This document shows, in pieces, positions 6,775 to 14,311 of a stretch of 37,118 bases of DNA. Origin of the DNA: a virus. Position 1 is the stretch's first letter, and each line of letters opens with the position of its first letter. The stretch is from positions 1 to 37,118 of IMG/VR virus record IMGVR_UViG_3300042331_000294; one strand, 5' to 3'. Both the position numbers and the translations under genes were made by a program. The notes beneath the pieces were generated by a model. It made no database searches. It had not been told where the DNA came from and saw only the letters and a list, made by a program, of their open reading frames with translations.

Positions 6775-8088
6775 ATGGCTAACTCGTTCAATAAAGAAGA
6801 GCGCGTAGCGTTTGAAAACCTCCTTGAGGGGTTCAACGACGCGCTTGTCCTCTCCCGTAACGTCTCAATCTACAACACGGATCAGACGATGATGGAGCGC
6901 ACCAACAACGTCATCTGGCGTCCGCAGCCCTACATCGCGACTTCGCTCTCGAACGCCGGTGTGGGCACGGACATCACCAGTGTTGGCGGCTACGCCTCCT
7001 ACACCCAGCTCGCGGTTCCCGCCAGCATCAACCAGACGCGCACGGTCGCTTTCGAGCTCAACGCTCAAGAGCTTCGTGACGCTCTGCAAGAGCAACGCCT
7101 TGGCAACTCGGCCAAGCAGAAACTCGCTTCTGACATCAACGTGTCAGTGCTGAACATCGCGGCCAATCAGGGCACGCTGGTGGTTAAGCGCACGACGGCG
7201 GCTGGTGCTTCGAGTGGTTTCGATGACGTCGCCCAGTGCGAGGCCATCTTCAACGAGCAAGGCATCATGGACGGCGACCGCTACCTCGCGCTCAACACGC
7301 GGGACTACAACGGTCTTGCTAACGACCTTGCCAAGGCTTCGCGCTCCTTCGGGAACCAGAAGTCCGACAAGGCGTATGAGCGTGCATACGTTGGGATGGT
7401 AGCGTCCTTCGACATCTACAAGCTCGACTACGCGGTGCGGTTGTCTGCTGGGTCTGCTACGGCGACCATCAACACGACCAACGCGGCAGCGAACTACTAC
7501 ATCCCGAAAGCCATCTCGACTTCGCCAACGACGTCCGAGCGGCTCAACGTAGATAACCGCTTCCAGTCTCTGACGGTGGCAGTTTCCGCTGGGGCTTTGG
7601 CCGCAGGCGACGCGTTCACGATCGCTGGCATCAACGCAGTGCACCACATCACCAAAGGCGACACCGGTCAGCTTAAGACCTTCCGTGTCATCTCGGCGAG
7701 TGCGCCTGCTGCTGGTAACCAAGCAATCGTCATCAGCCCTCCGATCATCTCGAACCAGGTTGCCAACGCGGCTTCCGCGCAGAACCAAAACTGCGTGGTT
7801 ATTACGGCGGCAGCCAACGCGGCAATCACGCTCCTCAACACGGCAGCAGCTCCTGTGAACTGCTTCTGGCACAAGGACGCGATTGAAATCCTCCCTGGCC
7901 GCTACTCGCTCCCCGACAACGCCGGCGTTGCGGTGATGCGCGGTTCAACCGACCAAGGGTTGGAGCTCGTCATGACCAAGCGTTTCGACCAGAACACTCT
8001 CACGACCAAGTATCGTGTGGACACGTTCTACGGGGTTGTCAACAAGCAGCCCGAAATGAGTGGTATCATCCTGTTCAATCAGGTATAG
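6775..8088 (+). CDS. Major capsid protein, P22 coat-like (HK97 fold)
   Basis: 437 residues, close to P22 gp5 (430). Typical P22 coat-like segments are visible: the N-terminal arm with F-N-D-A-L-V-L-S-R-N-V, a V-I-W-R-P-Q-P-Y motif near residue 44, the long spine helix region with L-R-D-A-L-Q-E-Q-R, and D-G-D-R-Y-L-A-L-N at about 162-170. An inserted beta-rich domain at roughly 220-340, rich in Ala, Thr and Asn, corresponds to the I-domain region. It forms the icosahedral shell. The gene is followed by a strong hairpin that probably limits read-through, so coat mRNA can be in excess over downstream genes. No Shine-Dalgarno lies in front of the ATG, which begins 3 nt after the scaffold stop. 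Confidence 0.92.
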   Translation: MANSFNKEERVAFENLLEGFNDALVLSRNVSIYNTDQTMMERTNNVIWRPQPYIATSLSNAGVGTDITSVGGYASYTQLAVPASINQTRTVAFELNAQELRDALQEQRLGNSAKQKLASDINVSVLNIAANQGTLVVKRTTAAGASSGFDDVAQCEAIFNEQGIMDGDRYLALNTRDYNGLANDLAKASRSFGNQKSDKAYERAYVGMVASFDIYKLDYAVRLSAGSATATINTTNAAANYYIPKAISTSPTTSERLNVDNRFQSLTVAVSAGALAAGDAFTIAGINAVHHITKGDTGQLKTFRVISASAPAAGNQAIVISPPIISNQVANAASAQNQNCVVITAAANAAITLLNTAAAPVNCFWHKDAIEILPGRYSLPDNAGVAVMRGSTDQGLELVMTKRFDQNTLTTKYRVDTFYGVVNKQPEMSGIILFNQV

Positions 8089-8100
8089 TTCCCGCAAACG

Positions 8101-8130
8101 GGGGGTGGCCCTTCGGGGCCATCCCCTTAA
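8101..8130 (+). terminator. UUCG-capped terminator after the coat gene
   Basis: An 11-bp stem (8101-8111 with 8116-8126, one G-U pair) closed by the tetraloop TTCG is followed by TTAACTT. The stem is very stable but the T run is weak. It therefore probably acts as a partial terminator or as an RNA end protector behind the coat gene, which is a common position for such elements in phages. Confidence 0.75.
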
Positions 8131-8151
8131 CTTAACTGAAACCAAGGACTT

Positions 8152-8313
8152 ATGCCGCTTAAGAAGGGTTATTCACAGAAGACAATCTCCTCGAACATCA
8201 GCAAGGAGATGAAGTCCGGCAAACCGCAGAAGCAAGCGATTGCAATCGCGCTCTCGACTGCTCGCAAAGCGAAGCAAGCGGCTGGAAAACCCGTCGGCAA
8301 ACTGAAAAAATGA
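8152..8313 (+). CDS. Small basic phage protein, DUF6496-like
   Basis: 53 residues, [13 protein letters not shown] followed by [17 protein letters not shown] and a Lys-rich tail. This is a very common small protein in phage virion regions that I recall as DUF6496. The core is a short amphipathic helix with the P-Q-K-Q-A-I-A-I-A motif. Its role is unknown. Strong basicity suggests DNA or RNA binding, perhaps inside the capsid. The ATG has an AAGGA just upstream at short spacing. Its stop overlaps the next start (ATGA at 8310-8313), so the two genes are translationally coupled. Confidence 0.75.
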   Translation: MPLKKGYSQKTISSNISKEMKSGKPQKQAIAIALSTARKAKQAAGKPVGKLKK

Positions 8314-8633
8314 CTGATTTCCCCATCATGGTGTACCGCTCGCCAGGCAAAAGCCCTGCGCGATATGGCACCTACGACTACTGCGGCGTCGAATCACAAG
8401 ACGAACTCGATGAAGCCATCTCTTTGGGCTGGAGTTTGAGTGTTGAAGAGGCTGTGGACACCTACAACAAGGCCGTTGAGGCCGCTGTAAGGCTCAAGAA
8501 CGAGCCGAAAGTGAAGATTGTGGTCAGTGAGCCCGAATCCGAGGCTGCGCCTGCTCCTGAGGCTGCCGGAGAGCCGGTTTTGCTGGCTGAAGAAGACGAA
8601 GAAGAAGACAAACCGCGCCGCAAGCGCAAATAA
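8310..8633 (+). CDS. Hypothetical virion-region protein with acidic and basic tail
   Basis: 107 residues. The N-terminal part has V-Y-R-S-P-G followed by [20 protein letters not shown]. That fits a small domain I know from many podovirus and siphovirus head regions, in which a Y-x-x-V-x-x-x-x-E-L-x-x-A-x-x-x-G-W core recurs. The C-terminus is low-complexity, with Ala/Pro/Glu, then a run of Glu and Asp, then K-P-R-R-K-R-K. The function is not known. It may be a minor head or head-tail joining protein. It is coupled by ATGA to the upstream gene and ends 4 nt before the gp4-like gene. Confidence 0.6.
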   Translation: MTDFPIMVYRSPGKSPARYGTYDYCGVESQDELDEAISLGWSLSVEEAVDTYNKAVEAAVRLKNEPKVKIVVSEPESEAAPAPEAAGEPVLLAEEDEEEDKPRRKRK

Positions 8634-8637
8634 CCGC

Positions 8638-9114
8638 ATGGGATACACTAAACGCCAGTTCGTTGAGGCCGCTTTTGAGGAACTCGGGTTGGCGTCTTAT
8701 GTGTTTGACCTCACGCCCGACGAGCTTCAGTCAGCGGTGCGCCGGCTTGATGCCATGGTGGCGCAGTGGTACGCGAAAGCCATCCAGATTGGCTACCCTT
8801 TGACCAACTCGCCTGACAACGCTGACCTCGACACGCAGACCAATGTGCCGTTAACAGCCAACGAGGCGATCATCTTGAATCTGGCGATGCGCATCGCCCC
8901 GCAGTACGGCAAAGCGCCTTCGCCTGACACCAAGACAGGCGCGATTGCTGGCTACCAGACGCTCCTCATGCAGAGCGCCAACGTCCTTCAGCAGCAGTAC
9001 CCTTCGCAGATGCCTGCTGGCGCCGGCAACAAGGATGTGGACTGGCCGTTCTTGCCGGTTCCGTCCATCGCCCCCATCGAGCAACAACCCAACGGTCAGC
9101 TTCTCTTCCTCTAA
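8638..9114 (+). CDS. Tail accessory / head completion factor, P22 gp4-like
   Basis: 158 residues beginning MGYTKRQFVEAAFEELG, the typical start of P22 gp4-like adaptor proteins. A helical core (L-Q-S-A-V-R-R-L-D-A-M-V-A-Q-W) follows, then the family's loop with T-N-V-P-L-T-A-N-E-A-I-I-L-N-L-A-M-R-I-A-P. The last part (about 115-158) is an extended tail. In P22 twelve copies of gp4 bind below the portal and receive gp10. The ATG at 8638 was preferred to an upstream in-frame start because it follows the previous stop and gives the family length. The nearby gp10-like gene supports the call. Confidence 0.82.
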   Translation: MGYTKRQFVEAAFEELGLASYVFDLTPDELQSAVRRLDAMVAQWYAKAIQIGYPLTNSPDNADLDTQTNVPLTANEAIILNLAMRIAPQYGKAPSPDTKTGAIAGYQTLLMQSANVLQQQYPSQMPAGAGNKDVDWPFLPVPSIAPIEQQPNGQLLFL

Positions 9115-9115
9115 C

Positions 9116-9559
9116 ATGGCTATTCAAAATCTCGATAACGTCGACAGCATCAGCCCCTCGACGTTGTTTGCTGTCAACCAGAACGGGCTCGACTACAACT
9201 GCACCGCAGCGGTGGTGGCTGACTTCATTGAGCAGAACGTCACGGTCAACGATGGCAAGGTCATCCAGTACTCCTCGCCGATTAGCGGCTCGACGGTCGC
9301 CATCAGCGGCACGAACAACAGCGTGTGGCTGGTGCTTACCCCCATTAGCACAGTGGCCTCGCTGACGATCCAACTCCCGCAGGTCTCAGGCTGCGTGGCA
9401 AACCAAGAGATTCTCGTCAACACCACCCAGACAATCACCTCGCTCACGGTGAACCTGAACGGTGCGGTCGGAGGCGGCGTTCCGACGACTCTCGCGGCAA
9501 ACGGCTTCTTCACACTCCGGTTCGAGCCGGTCATCCAAAAATGGTATCGCGTAGGCTAA
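9116..9559 (+). CDS. Hypothetical beta-rich structural protein
   Basis: 147 residues rich in Thr, Val, Ser and Asn, with alternating hydrophobic residues indicating a beta-sandwich. It ends in F-T-L-R-F-E-P-V-I-Q-K-W-Y-R-V-G. A C-terminal T-L-R-F-x-x-x-x-x-x-W-Y-R pattern is common in phage fibre or decoration proteins. No enzyme motif is seen. Position between the gp4-like and fibre genes suggests a tail or decoration component. It starts 1 nt after the previous stop and ends 1 nt before the next ATG, so it is probably translated by reinitiation. It has no Shine-Dalgarno of its own. Confidence 0.6.
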   Translation: MAIQNLDNVDSISPSTLFAVNQNGLDYNCTAAVVADFIEQNVTVNDGKVIQYSSPISGSTVAISGTNNSVWLVLTPISTVASLTIQLPQVSGCVANQEILVNTTQTITSLTVNLNGAVGGGVPTTLAANGFFTLRFEPVIQKWYRVG

Positions 9560-9560
9560 T

Positions 9561-9854
9561 ATGACACTCCCATTCAATCCCTCTTACGGTAGCGGACAAA
9601 CCCAGTCAGCAACTGGAACCTCCGCCCAGTACAGCATCCAATCTGGCACCCGCAGCATCTGCGTGACCAACACCGGTTCAACCAATCCGGTGTACGTCCG
9701 CATCGGGCAGGGCACGATTACCGCAACGACCGCTGACTACATCGTCATGCCGAGCAGCCAAGTGTCCCTTGGCAAGTTCGAGGACGATAACGTCATTGCA
9801 ATCATCTCGCCTTCCGGAACGACGGTTAACTTCATCTGCGGCGCTGGCCTGTGA
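9561..9854 (+). CDS. Small beta-rich virion protein, hypothetical
   Basis: 97 residues. Features are S-I-C-V-T-N-T-G-S-T-N-P-V-Y-V-R-I-G-Q-G near the middle and S-Q-V-S-L-G-K-F-E-D-D-N-V-I-A-I-I towards the end. The first matches a jelly-roll-like pattern often found in small phage capsid-decoration or fibre proteins (x-V-x-N-x-G-x-x-x-v-y-V-r-x-G). No name can be given. It is tightly packed between neighbours, 1 nt after the previous gene, and overlaps the next by GTGA at 9851-9854. It is likely a virion component, by position. Confidence 0.6.
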   Translation: MTLPFNPSYGSGQTQSATGTSAQYSIQSGTRSICVTNTGSTNPVYVRIGQGTITATTADYIVMPSSQVSLGKFEDDNVIAIISPSGTTVNFICGAGL

Positions 9855-10009
9855 TTCGTTACCTCTCAAGACGACGCTCGAAGACGCCTGCGGGGCCCAC
9901 GGTGACCCCTCCAGGGCCGCCTCCCGCTGCGTCGTTCTACCTGCGCCCTGGTGGCGGAACGAACTACTATCGCCGGCCAGGCGGCGTTGACCGGTACATC
10001 AGACCCTAA
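9851..10009 (+). CDS. Tiny basic proline/glycine-rich protein
   Basis: 52 residues from a GTG start overlapping the previous stop (GTGA). The sequence starts with I-R-Y-L-S-R-R-R, has a central run of Pro and Gly, and ends with a repeat-like R-P-G-G-G-T-N-Y-Y-R-R-P-G-G-V-D-R-Y-I-R-P. The doubled L/R-R-P-G-G-x motif and the high Arg/Tyr content resemble flexible linker proteins. The function is unknown. It fills the space between two virion genes exactly and its codons look used, so I consider it real but with moderate confidence. Confidence 0.5.
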   Translation: MIRYLSRRRSKTPAGPTVTPPGPPPAASFYLRPGGGTNYYRRPGGVDRYIRP

Positions 10010-10014
10010 AGCAT

Positions 10015-11223
10015 ATGCCTGACATTACAGTATCCTCTGACATCGACTCCTTCATGCAGTCTGCCAACCGGCAGGCTGCAATGGACAACCTCGCCGGCGC
10101 AACGACCTCCGGTCAGTACCTTCGCGGGAACGGATCGGACGTTGTTATGTCGGCAATCCAAGCCGCTGACGTCCCAACGCTCAACCAGAACACGACCGGC
10201 ACGGCGGCTGGTCTGTCCGCAACGCTGGCTGAGACGTCTGGCGGAACGGGGAAGACCAGCTACACGAACGGAGAGCTTCTCATCGGCAACGCCGCAGGCG
10301 GCCTCACCAAGGCTACGTTGACGGCAGGCTCGAACGTGACGGTGACGAACGGGGACGGGGCGATTACGATTGCGGCCACCGGCGGGAGCGCAACGCCAAC
10401 AGACGTGCAGGTGTTCACTTCCAGCGGAACGTGGACGAAGCCAGCAGGGGCTGTGTCAGTTGATGTATTTGTAATTTCTGCTGGCGGCGGCGGAGCATCT
10501 GGTCGCAAAGGCGGCGCAGGTAGTACTGCACCTGGAGGTGGAGGCGGAGGTGGGGGCTCGTATTCTGCTCGCACATTTAGTGCAACTCTACTTGGTGCAA
10601 CTGAAACTGTAACAGTAGGAGCAAAAGGACTAGGTGGAGCGTCTGTTACTGTAAATGCTACTAATGGTAATGCTGGAACAGCGGGCACAAATTCATCGTT
10701 TGGGGGTTGGGTGATTGTGCAGGGCGGAGGCGGAGCTGGAATCGTGACAACGGCATCGGGGCCAGCGGGAGCATCTGCCTCTGCTAGAGCGATGTTTCAA
10801 GGTGGTAATGGAGGAACTGGAGGAACTGGAGCAGGTGCTGGAGGAAACAATACTACAGTTGGTTGTCCTGGTGGCGGATCTGGAGGAGGTTTGGCAGCAG
10901 CTACTCCAACAGCTGCAAATGGTGGAGTTGGTGGAGTTGCCTTAGGCACGTTCGCATCTGGAGGTCAAGCGACTGGTGGATTGGCTGGCGGAGGAAACGG
11001 TGGAACTGGCTCAAACTCGTTTGTTAATACTGCAATCGCAGGTAGCGCAGGGGCAGGTGGAGGCTCGTCAATCACTGCTGGCGTTAATGGTGGGAACGGT
11101 GGCAATGGAGGTTTTTATGGTGCAGCCGGCGGTGGCGGCGGAGCAGGACTTGATTCCACAAACAATTCTGGCGCTGGCGGTAATGGAGCGGATGGAATCG
11201 TAATTGTTACAACTTACTTCTAA
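10015..11223 (+). CDS. Glycine-rich tail fibre protein
   Basis: 402 residues. Residues 1-140 resemble the N-terminal attachment part of tail-fibre proteins (S-D-I-D-S-F-M-Q-S, A-A-M-D-N-L-A-G-A, Q-Y-L-R-G-N-G, S-G-G-T-G-K-T-S-Y). A short beta domain with V-F-T-S-S-G-T-W-T-K-P-A-G-A follows (about 136-150), as often seen before glycine-rich receptor-binding tips. The rest is dominated by Gly, Ala, Ser and Asn with repeated G-G-x-G-G-x-G, and the C-terminus is A-D-G-I-V-I-V-T-T-Y. Such Gly-rich domains form polyglycine-helix sandwiches in other phage adhesins and set host range. Base composition drops from about nucleotide 10450 on, which suggests exchange of the tip. Confidence 0.75.
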   Translation: MPDITVSSDIDSFMQSANRQAAMDNLAGATTSGQYLRGNGSDVVMSAIQAADVPTLNQNTTGTAAGLSATLAETSGGTGKTSYTNGELLIGNAAGGLTKATLTAGSNVTVTNGDGAITIAATGGSATPTDVQVFTSSGTWTKPAGAVSVDVFVISAGGGGASGRKGGAGSTAPGGGGGGGGSYSARTFSATLLGATETVTVGAKGLGGASVTVNATNGNAGTAGTNSSFGGWVIVQGGGGAGIVTTASGPAGASASARAMFQGGNGGTGGTGAGAGGNNTTVGCPGGGSGGGLAAATPTAANGGVGGVALGTFASGGQATGGLAGGGNGGTGSNSFVNTAIAGSAGAGGGSSITAGVNGGNGGNGGFYGAAGGGGGAGLDSTNNSGAGGNGADGIVIVTTYF

Positions 11224-11225
11224 TC

Positions 11226-11414
11226 ATGCGATACGCTATTGTTGATGATTTAACCAAGATTGTTCAGGGTGTCATCATTTGGGACGGCACAAGTCCGTAC
11301 ACGCCTCCTGCTGGCACTACGCTAGTCAACGTAGACGGGATTCCTTGTGGTCCCGGCTGGATTCAACAGCCAGACGGCTCATTCCTGCCTCCTCCTGAAG
11401 AGTCCAATGGCTAA
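11226..11414 (+). CDS. Short fibre-associated protein, hypothetical
   Basis: 62 residues beginning MRYAIVDDLTKIVQGVIIWDG and ending in P-G-W-I-Q-Q-P-D-G-S-F-L-P-P-P. The W-D-G-x-x-x-Y-x-P-P-x-G-x-x-L-V pattern followed by P-G-W is familiar from small proteins encoded right behind tail-fibre genes, where they may help fibre assembly or form a C-terminal cap. The real role here is unknown. It starts 2 nt after the fibre stop and overlaps the next gene by 8 nt, consistent with coupling. Confidence 0.65.
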   Translation: MRYAIVDDLTKIVQGVIIWDGTSPYTPPAGTTLVNVDGIPCGPGWIQQPDGSFLPPPEESNG

Positions 11415-11679
11415 GAAACAAGTCAACCTCTCGGTCTCTCGCGGCGAGAAGCTCCCAGTGTCACAAGGCGCTGGGCTCACCGCGAAAGGCCGCGCAAAGT
11501 ACAACCGCGCCACAGGCTCGAATCTGAAGGCTCCAGCACCCAACCCCAAGACGAAGGCAGACGAGGGCCGCAAGGCATCGTTTTGTGCGCGTATGAGCGG
11601 GATGCCTGGGCCAATGAAGGACGAGAAAGGCCGGCCCACCCGCAAAGCTGCTTCACTCAAACGCTGGAACTGCAAATGA
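11407..11679 (+). CDS. DUF6321-like small basic protein
   Basis: 90 residues. The block G-L-T-A-K-G-R-A-K-Y-N-R-A-T-G-S-N-L-K-A is highly characteristic of a conserved phage and giant-virus-like family that I remember as DUF6321. It is followed by R-K-A-S-F-C-A-R-M-S-G-M-P-G and by S-L-K-R-W-N-C-K at the end. Two cysteines and many Lys/Arg suggest nucleic acid contact or packaging with the genome. The function is not established. The ATG at 11407 lies inside the end of the upstream gene, and the stop overlaps the next start (ATGA, 11676-11679). Confidence 0.75.
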   Translation: MAKKQVNLSVSRGEKLPVSQGAGLTAKGRAKYNRATGSNLKAPAPNPKTKADEGRKASFCARMSGMPGPMKDEKGRPTRKAASLKRWNCK

Positions 11680-11822
11680 AAAAAGGACTCTACGCCAACA
11701 TCCACGCCAAACGCGAACGCATCGAAGCCGGTAGCAAGGAGAAGATGCGCAAGCCAGGCTCCAAGGGCGCCCCGACCGCTGCTGCATTCAAGGCTTCTGC
11801 CAAGACCGCCAAGAAGAAGTAA
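11676..11822 (+). CDS. Small conserved basic protein
   Basis: 48 residues, K-G-L-Y-A-N-I-H-A-K-R-E-R-I followed by S-K-E-K-M-R-K-P-G-S-K-G-A-P-T and an Ala/Lys-rich C-terminus. I recognise this pattern as a very widespread short phage protein that tends to sit beside the DUF6321-like gene, but it has no known role. Like its neighbour it is strongly basic. It is coupled to the gene before (ATGA) and the gene after (TAATG, sharing base 11822), so the three are translated as a chain. Confidence 0.75.
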   Translation: MKKGLYANIHAKRERIEAGSKEKMRKPGSKGAPTAAAFKASAKTAKKK

Positions 11823-13225
11823 TGCAAGTCCCACTGCTCAGCGGTATCTACACGGACGGAGCCGGCGACTTTCGCCGCAGCTACCCGCGCAACTTGGTTC
11901 CCGTCGTTCAGCCATCCGGCTTGAGCGAAGGCTACCTGAGACCGGCTGACGGGATTAAGCAGTTCGCGGTAGGCCCCGGGCTCGACCGTGGTGGCATCGA
12001 GTGGAACAACGTGCTCTACCGCGTGATGGGCACGAAGCTCGTCTCGGTGAGCTCGCTGGGGAACGTGGTGGTGCTCGCAGACGTGGGCGGCAGTGGTCAA
12101 GTGACCTTTGACTACTCAGAGACGCTTCTGGCGATTCTCTCCAGCGGAACGCTGTACTACTGGAACGGCTCAACGCTCACCAGCCTCACGCCTGACCCTG
12201 CCATGGGGCCAATCACGGACTTCTGCTGGGTGGATGGGTACTTCTTTCTGACGGACGGGTTTTTCATCGCTACGACGAACTTGGTCAACCCAACCATCGT
12301 TCAGGCCAAGGCGACATCCGAAGCCGATCCGGACCCCATCATCTCGATTCAGAAGTTCCGGAACGAGGTCTATGCGATTAACCGACATACCATTGAGCTC
12401 TTCAACAACGTCGGTGGAGACATCCTATCCTTCCCGTTCGCTCGCATCGAAGGAGCCCAGATTCAACGGGGTGGAATTGGAACGTACTCCTGCTGCGTAT
12501 ATCTGGATTCTGTGGCTTTCGTCGGAGGCGGACGCAACGAGGCGCCCTCGGTATGGCTGGCGTCCGGAGCCAACACCGTCAAAATCGCTACACGGGAGAT
12601 TGACCAGATTCTGGCAACTTACTCTGAAGCTGCTCTGGCTACGACTATCTGTGAAACACGTCTGTACAACGGACTTAACCACCTCTACATCCACCTTCCG
12701 GACCACACGCTAGTCTACGACGGCGCGATCTCGCAGGTCGCCGGCCAAGCCATCTGGTTCACGCTGGCTGACGGTCTCTACGGCAACAGCAGCTACCGCG
12801 CACGCAACTTTGTGTACGCTTACGACAAGTGGATTTGTGGGGACACCTCAGCGCCAAATCTTGGCTACGCGGTTCAAGACATCTCCTCGCTTTGGGGCGA
12901 GCGCGTTGGCTGGCAGTTCGAGACGCAAATCTTCTACAACGAAGGCAAGGGCGCCATCTTCCACGAACTGGAGCTCGTTGCCCTGCCTGGGCGCGTGGCC
13001 ATTGGCATAAACCCGACCATATTCGCGAGTTACTCGACCGATGGCGTCACCTACTCGCAACAGCGCGGTATCCTCGCCGGTAAGACTGGGGACCGCAACA
13101 AGCGCCTAACGTGGATGCGCAACGGTCGCATGGGAGACTGGAGAACGTATCGCTTTCGCGGGACGAGCGACGCGCACTTGTCAATGGCCCGCTTGGAGGC
13201 GCGGCTTGAGCCGCTTGTGTGGTAA
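11822..13225 (+). CDS. Packaged DNA stabilisation / tail hub protein, P22 gp10-like
   Basis: 467 residues, the size of P22 gp10 (472). The N-terminus (Y-P-R-N-L-V-P-V, S-E-G-Y-L-R-P-A-D-G-I) and the internal repeats of beta hairpins (V-D-G-Y-F-F-L-T-D-G) fit the gp10 family. So do E-V-Y-A-I-N-R-H-T-I-E-L-F-N-N-V-G and the C-terminal W-R-N/G-x-G-x-M-G-D-W-R-T-Y-R-F-R. Six copies would form the hub below the gp4-like ring and carry the needle and tailspikes. The ATG overlaps the previous TAA. With portal and gp4-like genes it confirms a P22-style tail machine. Confidence 0.87.
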   Translation: MQVPLLSGIYTDGAGDFRRSYPRNLVPVVQPSGLSEGYLRPADGIKQFAVGPGLDRGGIEWNNVLYRVMGTKLVSVSSLGNVVVLADVGGSGQVTFDYSETLLAILSSGTLYYWNGSTLTSLTPDPAMGPITDFCWVDGYFFLTDGFFIATTNLVNPTIVQAKATSEADPDPIISIQKFRNEVYAINRHTIELFNNVGGDILSFPFARIEGAQIQRGGIGTYSCCVYLDSVAFVGGGRNEAPSVWLASGANTVKIATREIDQILATYSEAALATTICETRLYNGLNHLYIHLPDHTLVYDGAISQVAGQAIWFTLADGLYGNSSYRARNFVYAYDKWICGDTSAPNLGYAVQDISSLWGERVGWQFETQIFYNEGKGAIFHELELVALPGRVAIGINPTIFASYSTDGVTYSQQRGILAGKTGDRNKRLTWMRNGRMGDWRTYRFRGTSDAHLSMARLEARLEPLVW

Positions 13226-13972
13226 ATGGCGAACTCCATCAAGCCAAACCGGAATGACCTTGCCAAGTTCCTGCCCGACCAGCGCCTCATCCGCGCCTTC
13301 GAGCAACTCTTCGAGTACGTTCCAGCTGGCATCGACGCCAACACCATTGACTCGTATAACTCTCAGACGTCTGCACAACAGGCGCTTGACACGGTTGAAG
13401 CCCTTCGCAGCGTCATCGAACTTGCTTCTACAGCGCCTGCTCAGCAGGCTAACCAGATTGCTGAACTGGCCCAGCAGGTAGCCTTGCTCTCGCAGGCTCC
13501 ACCGGCTGAGCAGAAGAAGCTGCCCAGATACGGCACGTTCTACGACACCACAACGCAGGCCGCAGCGGCCATAAACACGGCATACGGCGTCACGTTCGAC
13601 TCAACTGACCTCAGCTTCGGCGTGCGGATTGGAACGCCGGCAAGCCGCATCTACGTTGATTCTGAGGGCATCTACAACTTCCAGTTCTCCATGCAACTGG
13701 ACAAGGTTTCTGGCGGCGTTGGCTTGTTCTACCTGTGGGCGCGAATCAACGGCGTTGACCAAGCCAACTCAGCCACCCAGATACGAATCCAAGGCAACAA
13801 CGCGGAAAGTGTTGCAGCATGGAACTTCGTGTATAAGATGACTGCGGGAGATTATTTTGAGCTCATGTGGTCCGTGGACACCGTGGACATCGAGATCAAA
13901 GCTTTTACCGCAGCCCCACCGGTGCCTGACATTCCGTCGGTCATTTTAAGCGTCACCAACAACATCTCCTGA
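13226..13972 (+). CDS. Structural protein with coiled coil and C1q/TNF-like head
   Basis: 248 residues in two parts. Residues 1-95 are helical, with a coiled coil rich in Gln and Ala (A-Q-Q-A-N-Q-I-A-E-L-A-Q-Q-V-A-L-L at about 75-91). Residues 98-225 form a beta-rich domain with Y-G-T-F-Y-D-T-T-T-Q, Y-V-D-S-E-G-I-Y-N-F-Q-F-S-M-Q-L-D-K, and A-G-D-Y-F-E-L-M-W-S. This is the pattern of trimeric C1q/TNF-like jelly rolls found at phage fibre and needle tips. It could be the tail needle (a P22 gp26 role) or a small fibre, and the location straight after the gp10-like hub favours the needle. The final segment is Pro/Val-rich. Assignment is by pattern and position only. Confidence 0.65.
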   Translation: MANSIKPNRNDLAKFLPDQRLIRAFEQLFEYVPAGIDANTIDSYNSQTSAQQALDTVEALRSVIELASTAPAQQANQIAELAQQVALLSQAPPAEQKKLPRYGTFYDTTTQAAAAINTAYGVTFDSTDLSFGVRIGTPASRIYVDSEGIYNFQFSMQLDKVSGGVGLFYLWARINGVDQANSATQIRIQGNNAESVAAWNFVYKMTAGDYFELMWSVDTVDIEIKAFTAAPPVPDIPSVILSVTNNIS

Positions 13973-13973
13973 C

Positions 13974-14309
13974 ATGGCTGTAACCGTCAAAAACATCATC
14001 CCGCCCAAGCAGGCTGAGGCTGTCGCGACAGCTCAGTATCAGGCGTCGAACTGCAAGTGCATCATCGACAAGTTCACGGTGACAAACACGGCGGCTGCGA
14101 ACGTGTCCATCTCGGTGAACCTGATTACGCCCTCGGGTTCTGTTGCTGCCAGCAACCGCATCTTGTCCTCGAAGGTCGTCGTACCGAATGAGACCTACAC
14201 CTGCCCAGAGCTCGTCGGGCAGGTTCTTGAGTCCGGTGGCATCATCTCCACAACCGCAAGCGCAGCGACCTCGCTGACCATCATGGCTTCTGGGAGGGAA
14301 GTGACGTAG
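13974..14309 (+). CDS. Small beta-rich virion protein, hypothetical
   Basis: 111 residues with N-C-K-C-I-I-D-K-F-T-V-T-N-T-A-A-A-N-V-S-I-S-V-N-L-I in the first half and V-P-N-E-T-Y-T-C-P-E-L-V-G-Q-V-L in the second. The alternating pattern indicates an immunoglobulin- or jelly-roll-like fold. Similar short proteins occur in the tail regions of many podoviruses. The function is unknown. It starts 1 nt after the previous stop, without a Shine-Dalgarno. Confidence 0.6.
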   Translation: MAVTVKNIIPPKQAEAVATAQYQASNCKCIIDKFTVTNTAAANVSISVNLITPSGSVAASNRILSSKVVVPNETYTCPELVGQVLESGGIISTTASAATSLTIMASGREVT

Positions 14310-14311
14310 AG

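Noticed and set aside
7144-7872. Minus-strand open frame of 242 codons within the coat gene
   Set aside because: Arg/Val/Asp-rich shadow with no motif or ribosome site; the coat gene explains the DNA.
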